A stretch of DNA of 64,000 nucleotides from Hippasteria phrygiana (taxonomy: Eukaryota > Echinodermata > Asteroidea > Valvatida > Goniasteridae), in NCBI GenBank assembly GCA_037893225.1, contig JAZGUH010000358.1, positions 248,001 to 312,000 on the forward strand, in the 5' to 3' direction. This document shows, one piece after another, positions 58,301 through 64,000 of the stretch. Below the pieces are notes generated by a model. The model was not told the DNA's origin and searched no databases. It worked only from the letters and a program-made list of their open reading frames with translations. A program made the position numbers and the translations under genes. Each line of letters begins with the position of its first letter. The first letter of the stretch is position 1.

Positions 58301-60431
58301 GAAATATATTCCTATAGTCAAACTTAACCCATGGGAAGTACATACACGTGTAGTTTTTTAAAGTGATATTAATAATTCCCCCCCCCCCCCCTGATTTCAG
58401 GTTAGAATTGTGTTGAAGTATCGACACTGTGATGGGAAACTGGCAATGAAAGTCACAGATGACATTGTGGTAAGCACTTGATACAGCCAAAATAATTAAT
58501 GTTTTCAAAATATGTGTTACAAAAATACTGGAAGGATGAAGAAGAATATCACCCGGTTCAGACGGGCGTTCCTGATTCGCGTCGAACCAAATTGATTAGG
58601 AGTGACTCAAATTGATTAGGAGTGACTCAAATTGATTAGGAGTGACTCAAATTGATTAGGAGTGACTCAAGTCGACCTAAATAGGTTTTGATTTCAGACA
58701 GGCATCCTCAATTCAAGCTGCGCATAAAGGCTGGTTCATACACGCTGCGCATTCACCTCGTACGCAGCTCCCTGGTCCATTAATTTGTAGCGGCCCTCAA
58801 TGCGCAAAAAGATACACAGTGCGCAAACAAAGTTCGCATGTGTACGCACACTTTCTGAAAAGATTTGAAAGTTTGTACACATACAGAGTTGGACAAATTG
58901 AAATTTGGAGGAGGAGGAAACTACTTGTATACTTCCTTTTTTGCTGCTAGGCGAAGGCAAATCATAAATTTGTGCTTCGTGACTAGACTGTCGTCTGATA
59001 CTATACTGTGCGCGGTAAAGGTACTGATGGATTGTGGGATGTCTCCTGGTCAAATTTCCTAATTGCCAACATTAACATATGATAAACATAAATTTGCATT
59101 GAGTTCGGCTCATGACAAGAGTGAGGTCTGAAACCAAGTCGCTCCTGAGTCGCTGTTACGACTCCAACAAACGATCTTTCGCCATCTAGCATGTCTTGTT
59201 GCTCCTAATTGTTTCAGACATAGGACTTTTCATGTACTTATTCAAATCTTGTCTTCAATTTGGTTCGGTGTGACTCTGGAACGCCTGTCTGAACACCAGT
59301 CAGAACGCCTGTCTGTGAATCACTTGATCCCCATTATGTAGAATGCTCTGACCTTATTGTAAGGAAGACCAGGGGGTCGTATTATTTGTAATAATCGCCT
59401 GTAATGATTTAATGAACAGAATTTATAAAGAACTGTGCATGAGAAGAAAAATGTCAAAAACAAAAAAACAAAAAAATTTGTTATTCTCCCTCCCCCCCCC
59501 CTTTTTTTAAAATGCCTCACTACCCCTCAATTTTGGTTGCTAAAGAACCCCACCTGAACTAGCGGTAATTATATTCAAACTGAATGACGGTTATTTTATC
59601 TGATTTCAATAGAAGTTCCCATCTATCTCAAAAAGTGACGAGTGAGGTGCCATGTGCCATATGAAAAGCTCGCCAAATGACTGGATATAGTTTGCAGGAT
59701 TCAGTGACCACTGAGCATATATTTACAAAAACACTCCAGAGCTGTAATGTTGAAAAAAATGGATCCGGCAGGCTATTCAAATACATGTACATTGTGTACC
59801 ATAAAAAAAACAAGTGAATGCAGTTAAAATCGGAAAGCATGGAGCAAATTAGAGGATGTTCCAGTTGTTTTCTTTAGCCTGTGTAACAAAAAATGGAAGG
59901 CTTAATTTTTTAAAACCTAATTTTTTAAAACCTAATGTTAAAAAATCTGTATTTATGTCCCAGCACTATTAACCTGAACTGATTTGCATGTGATGTGAGG
60001 CTTGTGAGCTTATCTGCGCTGGCCTGGATTATCAATACGATATACGTGTACCTGCGGTGCAACAGGTTCATTTTGTAGCGTATCGTTTGGTACCCTGACA
60101 CCTTTACGGAGCAAACATTATTTTGTAGGACCAGACTATATACCACACAGATGTTTGGATATGCAGTACCAGGGTGAGAGAGCAGCTTGTGGTAACATGT
60201 TGCTCAAACCTCATGGGGATAATGCTGGCTTATCTACATACATTGTACTTGTAAAAGTTACATCCAAAATATTGATAATATCAATCAGGTTAATACCTCC
60301 GATAAGTACTAAGACTCATCTGGCCCGTTTTCTCTCTGCAGTGCCTTCAGTACAGGACAGAGCATGCACAGGACGTCAAGAGAATTGAGAAACTCAACAG
60401 CAAACTCATGAGACTCATGGTCTCCAAGTAA
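55232..60431 (+). CDS. SRP9: SRP9, signal recognition particle 9 kDa protein (three exons)
   Basis: SRP9 pairs with SRP14 and binds the Alu domain of SRP RNA in the cytoplasm, where the heterodimer slows elongation while the ribosome is delivered to the ER. Coding exons are 55232-55303, 58401-58469 and 60342-60431, joined in phase 0 by GT-AG introns of about 3.1 and 1.9 kb. The spliced product is 76 residues. Visible family marks are the N-terminal helix with [14 protein letters not shown], the strand IVLKYRH, the KVTDDIV strand and the C-terminal helix [18 protein letters not shown]. Vertebrate SRP9 is about ten residues longer at the C terminus; insect proteins are similarly short. The start is the first ATG upstream of the conserved helix, with ACC just before it. 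The introns hold several transposons. Identification rests on motif recall; the match runs through all three exons in order and phase. Confidence 0.94.
55565..56351. mobile_element. Foldback element in SRP9 intron 1: near-perfect inverted repeat with 11-bp flanking duplication
   Basis: Two arms of roughly 380 bp meet near 55955 and read almost identically from either strand, from AGCCCTAGAA to TTCTAGGGCT. GGCCCTCTTTT stands on both sides (55554-55564, 56352-56362). The same two chance frames occur on opposite strands, which shows how little the arms differ. No transposase is recognised. Confidence 0.88.
56658..56685. repeat. Perfect 28-bp palindrome
   Basis: The arms CATGGAGGAAGGAT and ATCCTTCCTCCATG meet without a spacer, in SRP9 intron 1. 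Confidence 0.95.
56971..57163 (+). mobile_element. GAGGACAAG-family MITE, copy 2 (SRP9 intron 1)
   Basis: It is near-identical to 11381-11576 and in SRP9 sense orientation. Confidence 0.8.
57391..57418. repeat. TG microsatellite joined to poly-G (SRP9 intron 1)
   Basis: A GTGTGT run from about 57370 is followed by two G runs separated by a T. Confidence 0.85.
57445..57560 (+). repeat. CAACTATC/GATAGGTT repeat, copy in SRP9 intron 1
   Basis: GGTTGAAACACACAAGCTGT and TTTTTTGATAGGTTATAATA match 23205-23300 and, reversed, 62290-62410. Confidence 0.7.
58401..58469 (+). CDS. SRP9: SRP9 coding exon 2
   Basis: This exon encodes 23 residues from VRIVLKYRH to KVTDDIV, the central beta strands that contact SRP RNA in the family. 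The acceptor is CTGATTTCAG ending at 58400, directly after a poly-C tract, and the donor is GTG|GTAAGC at 58470. Confidence 0.94.
58555..59297. mobile_element. Inverted-repeat element in SRP9 intron 2
   Basis: GGTTCAGACGGGCGTTCC is mirrored by GGAACGCCTGTCTGAACACC. Four tandem copies of AAATTGATTAGGAGTGACTC follow the left end (about 58590-58670). A second TCAGAACGCCTGTCTG lies just outside the right end. Confidence 0.8.
60342..60431 (+). CDS. SRP9: SRP9 coding exon 3 (terminal)
   Basis: This exon encodes the last 29 residues, from [18 protein letters not shown] to RLMVSK, followed by TAA. The acceptor is TCTCTCTGCAG ending at 60341. The exon forms the C-terminal helix. Confidence 0.94.
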   Translation, partial: CLQYRTEHAQDVKRIEKLNSKLMRLMVSK

Positions 60432-61375
60432 AAACTCACTGAAGGACAGCTCGGGCACATGACTGCAAGCAGTGCACAATGCATGGCCGCAGGGCTACAT
60501 GGTTGCTGAGAATAACTCGGGACGTGTTTCTGGTACAAGAACGGCTTGTTGCTTTAAACTGACTGATGGCATGGCACTGAAGAGGACGTCTATGTATTTA
60601 TATCCCCACTGGCAAAGAAATGGCTCATGAAACATTCCCTCTGAAAAAATGACAGCTCACCAGTCTGATCCAAGATGAGGAACAGGTTTATTGTGCCATC
60701 AAGGCATCTCAGGAAAGGAAACATCAGACATCCCTACTGATAAACGAACAGCCAATTTAAGTCTCTGTGTCCTGAAGTCTGACATTGCATCATGTACTCA
60801 TGATTTTGAATAAGCAGTTAATTCTGCCAGACTGGTTACAAGATTTTTAAGAATCCGTCAACTCTAGGCAGCTGTTATTACATCGGTACTATAAGTTGAC
60901 AGCAAAACAAAAACTGTCAAATAATCTTTCTAGCGAAACCTCATACCTAAAAAGCGTTTTTAAAAACATCATCACCCTTTTCACGAAAGGCGTGTCGATT
61001 TGAATGTAAATATTTGTGAAAAAGGTGATGATGTTGCTAGTGGTTTGGTGAAGGGGCTCCCATATGTAAACAAAAACCCAAAAGGAGTTTTTTTTTATAA
61101 TCAGCATTATTTGATAATCAACATCATTTGTAATACTTGCAGCATGTTATATTGATTTCCCAAAACGAAAGGCCAAAAAATGTGTCAAATCAGTCTGCTT
61201 GAAATTAATGAATGGTTCACTTTTCAGCAACCGGTTTTATTGTTTATTTTTAAATACAGACTGAGTTAATTTCTGTTTGCTTGAGAAATCTACGTTTATT
61301 GTTTTTTTTATTGTTTTTGAATAGTTTGGATGGGCAAGGCCAACTGATGTTTAAGAACAGATGGCAGCCTACATA
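60432..61375 (+). other. SRP9 3' flank / probable 3' UTR
   Basis: No second gene is seen after the SRP9 stop codon. The stretch is not obviously repetitive and probably contains the 3' UTR. I see no clear canonical AATAAA signal before the next repeat begins, so the polyadenylation site is unplaced. Confidence 0.4.
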
Positions 61376-61860
61376 AAGGTAGTGTACATGATTGGCCATT
61401 GCTGCAATTTTCAGAAATGGGCGGATTTGGGGTTAGTATTTTATAGGAAATAGCATTCCACTGACCAGTTCAAAGTTTTGCGTTGTTGGATGGCTAAAAA
61501 AAACGAGAGAAAATGGCGTTCGTTTTCAACCGTTGGGCGGATGATAGCCTTTAGTCAAGGCGCACGTGGCTACCTGGACGCGTGACGCGCCCCAGATATG
61601 CCAGCGTGTTCCGGATATGCCAGCGTGTCTGGGGCGCGCCTTGACTAAAGGCTACATTTGTTATAGAGGGCAGTTTTGCAACGATTGCCGGCCAGCAATC
61701 GTTGGAAAACGATATAAATTTCCACTTTTCTTGACGACAGCACACCTGGTGCCATCATTTCACAGGATGATTGAGACTACTATTAACTTACAGTCTAGTA
61801 AGGTATTTGGTAATAATTCAGTAAATAAAAAATTGGAGGATTACCATTTAAATAAATAAA
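61376..61860 (+). repeat. GGTGCCATCATTTCACAGGA repeat family, full copy
   Basis: It matches 51695-52195, including the inner hairpin near 61550-61655 (GCCTTTAGTCAAGGCGC against GCGCCTTGACTAAAGGC). Confidence 0.8.
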
Positions 61861-62289
61861 GGTGGCCTTTGATTAATATTTTTTCTCTCTTCCCCCCCCC
61901 CCCCCCCCCCTCTTTTTTCCCCTGTTGTTTTATACTTAAGACTCATTTACATCAAGAAATTGTTTTCACTTGCTCGGAATTCAAGAATTCCTATACAAAA
62001 ACAACTAAATGAAAATGAGAAGGTAGTTTAAATTGAACTAGTAATTTCTCCTGTATTATTATCATCATTTTGTCAGGTTTTCAGTGTAATTTTTGTGTTT
62101 CTTTAAAGATAGTGGTAGTTATGGTAAACAATTTCCTAGGATGTCATTCTTTAAATAGCAATCGCAAACAAATGTCCAAAAAAAAAAATGCAATTTCCGA
62201 AACATTTCAAGAAGTGAGTTGATAGATTTTCTGGCGGAAATAATAAATTGGCACTGATCACAATACATAAACTAATTAGCCCTCCAACT
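61861..62289. other. No gene seen; poly-C tract near 61892
   Basis: AT-rich DNA with a 19-bp C run between T-rich stretches. Confidence 0.5.
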
Positions 62290-62410
62290 GTTATAACTAT
62301 CATAACCTATCAAAAAACCTAAGCCCTTCCTCTCCAACAGCCTGTGTGTGTTTGAACCTGAAACTGGATAGGTTTTTATATGTAGGGTAGTTGGCTCAAT
62401 GTTGGCACCG
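62290..62410 (-). repeat. CAACTATC/GATAGGTT repeat, reverse copy
   Basis: ATAACCTATCAAAAAACCTA and ATAGGTTTTTATATGTAGGG, CAACATTGAGCCAACTACCC in reverse. Confidence 0.7.
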
Positions 62411-64000
62411 AGAGAGGGAGGGTTAATTAATACGCATATTGTACAGAAATTATAGGGGGGTAAAACAATTACAATATTTTTTTATTGCAAATTAAATTTC
62501 TGGGAATTTTGATGCCTCCAAATTGAACATATTTTCGAGTTAATGTCTCGGAGAGTGGAACGCTGGTTGACTCGAGCCACTAACCAGCCTTTGTACATTA
62601 TCTCCTGAATAGAAGGCGGCGTCTGATTGATGTTCAGGCGCAGTTCTACGGGGAGAGGGTGCTGTCGGCCGAAACTTTAGAAAAGGTTTGGCATTTTCCT
62701 GTAAATGAATTTTGTTTTCAAATGTCAAAATTTTGAAAACAAACTATCTCAAAATATCCAAACATTTCAAGGCCTTTTTTACAAATCTATACAAAAATGT
62801 ATTTCGACGTTGAGGGCGCCATTTAATTCGGGAGATTTATCTACCGTTACTTGTGTGTAATACACCCTGCACTCGGGATGGTTTTTTGTTGAGCTTTTTT
62901 CATAATTATTTTTTGCCGACGGGGACATTATTTTGCTTTAAAAAAAAAGAGTAATGGGGAGGTTCCCCCACCCCCGCAGCGACGGCCTACTTAAAGGTGC
63001 GGCGGAACACTTTTGAAAGGAAGAGGGGGAAGCAGCGCCGGTGCGGAAATGCCAAAAGTTGGGTGGGGGAATTCCCCTCCCCCCCACCCCCCCCCCCCCC
63101 CCCCCCCCCCGCCAGTGACTACGTATACAAACGGCACATTAATTAGAGTTGCTACGCGTACGCGCACATGCTCAGAACGAGCAAAACTACACTTATGTCT
63201 GATGCAAATCGCCTCAAACTGAGGCTGCCGTGAATGGCAACCGGATGATGAGGGCGCCCCATAAAACTGAAATGGCGCTTTAATTGTACTTATCAAGGGT
63301 GATGATGTGCATCGGGTTGGGTTGACGACCCTTTTACCTTGTACCTTTAAGATCATACCTCCCTTAAAAACATCCTGATGAGTGTATAACTGGAGGCTTG
63401 ACACACTTTCTCACCGTTGGTGGCCCATTTTAATAACCTCTTTGTTTTGTTCTTACCCATAGGCAAAATGAGACCTGTAGGGTTTCTGCTTTTCTGGTTT
63501 GCAACTTTAGGGGAAGGCCCCTACAAGCCTGTATGTAGTGGGCGGGGCTAACTTTCGCTTTTTTCAAATGGCATTAATGCGAGATTTTATCAAGAGGGTT
63601 CAGGCAATGGCCGCATACATGTTTGCCCCCCCCCCCCCCCCAACCTTTTCTTTTCTTGTTTCAGGAACAAATAAATAAATAAATAAATAAATGAAATAAA
63701 ATACAACCTTCAAAAAGTAGAATGCCCCCCCTTTGATCAGGAAAGCTTTTGGTAACAGGCCACAGTATTCGTCAACATGTGGGATAGTTTGATCATGGAG
63801 CTCTATGGTTTGATTGGGGCAGTATATGACCGGGTTTTGGTAGAAAAAGTGACCCAATTTTGTGACCCAAAACTCCAGTAAGGGGGACAAAAACTGTGGC
63901 ACTACTTGCTCAAGTTATGCGGGAGGGAGAAGAGAACATAATTTTTCCCTTGTTTTGCAATAAACCAGTTCGGTATTTCGAAGTTCAAAGGTTTATTCGG
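62411..64000. other. No gene recognised; poly-C tracts and an AAAT microsatellite
   Basis: C runs lie near 63081-63110 and 63627-63641. An AAAT microsatellite lies at about 63669-63690. No exon-like piece is convincing. Confidence 0.5.

Noticed and set aside
63660..63693. AAAT repeat as a SINE tail
   Set aside because: No SINE body precedes it in either orientation; it is a plain microsatellite.

Overview
The window looks like a stretch of a repeat-rich animal nuclear genome, most probably a marine deuterostome invertebrate (an echinoderm such as a sea star, or a cephalochordate). That placement is inference. It rests on three animal-type genes split by introns (SRP9, an Ena/VASP EVH1 exon and a THAP-domain exon), roughly 40 % GC by eye, tRNA-derived SINEs, many short inverted-repeat transposons, very frequent TACATGTA palindromes and more than twenty long poly-C/poly-G tracts. 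No bacterial gene organisation is present, and nearly all short open reading frames in the window are chance frames inside repeats.

Layout. 1-6.3 kb: a SINE fragment, a MITE interrupted by a second, TTAA-targeting MITE, the Ena/VASP EVH1 exon (minus strand, 4234-4399) and two inverted-repeat elements. 7.1-10.3 kb: a satellite of exactly 35 copies of an 87-bp unit. Its unit is made of the left end of a TTAA MITE plus the flanking host DNA, and the parent MITE still sits at the right edge. 10.3-24.3 kb: scattered MITEs, a hAT-like element, SINEs, a candidate first exon of an unrecognised gene (20790-21076, minus), a complete solo LTR with target duplication (22095-23014) and an element holding two head-to-head SINEs. 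24.7-25.8 kb: a THAP zinc-finger exon (minus) lying between imperfect terminal inverted repeats. 26.4-30.9 kb: a promoter-like stretch with a short candidate first exon, SINEs and a diverged direct duplication rich in CRE-type palindromes.

30.9-44.7 kb: a 13.75-kb foldback/Mutator-like composite element flanked by a 9-bp direct repeat. Its long inverted arms carry tandem arrays of a 200-bp unit (6 copies left, 12 right), and its interior is a nest of other transposons. 44.9-50.0 kb: several copies of one MITE family, including a three-level nested insertion. 50-54 kb: further MITEs and hairpins. 55.2-60.4 kb: the SRP9 gene (plus strand, three exons), whose introns hold a near-perfect 787-bp hairpin element and other repeats. 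60.4-64 kb: SRP9 3' flank, one more repeat copy and low-complexity DNA.

The recognisable genes are housekeeping or regulatory: SRP9 in co-translational protein targeting, Ena/VASP in actin dynamics, THAP in DNA binding. They show no functional link to one another. Most of the biology here is transposon history: nested insertions that can be ordered in time, target-site duplications that can be read directly, and a satellite whose birth can be reconstructed from its edges.
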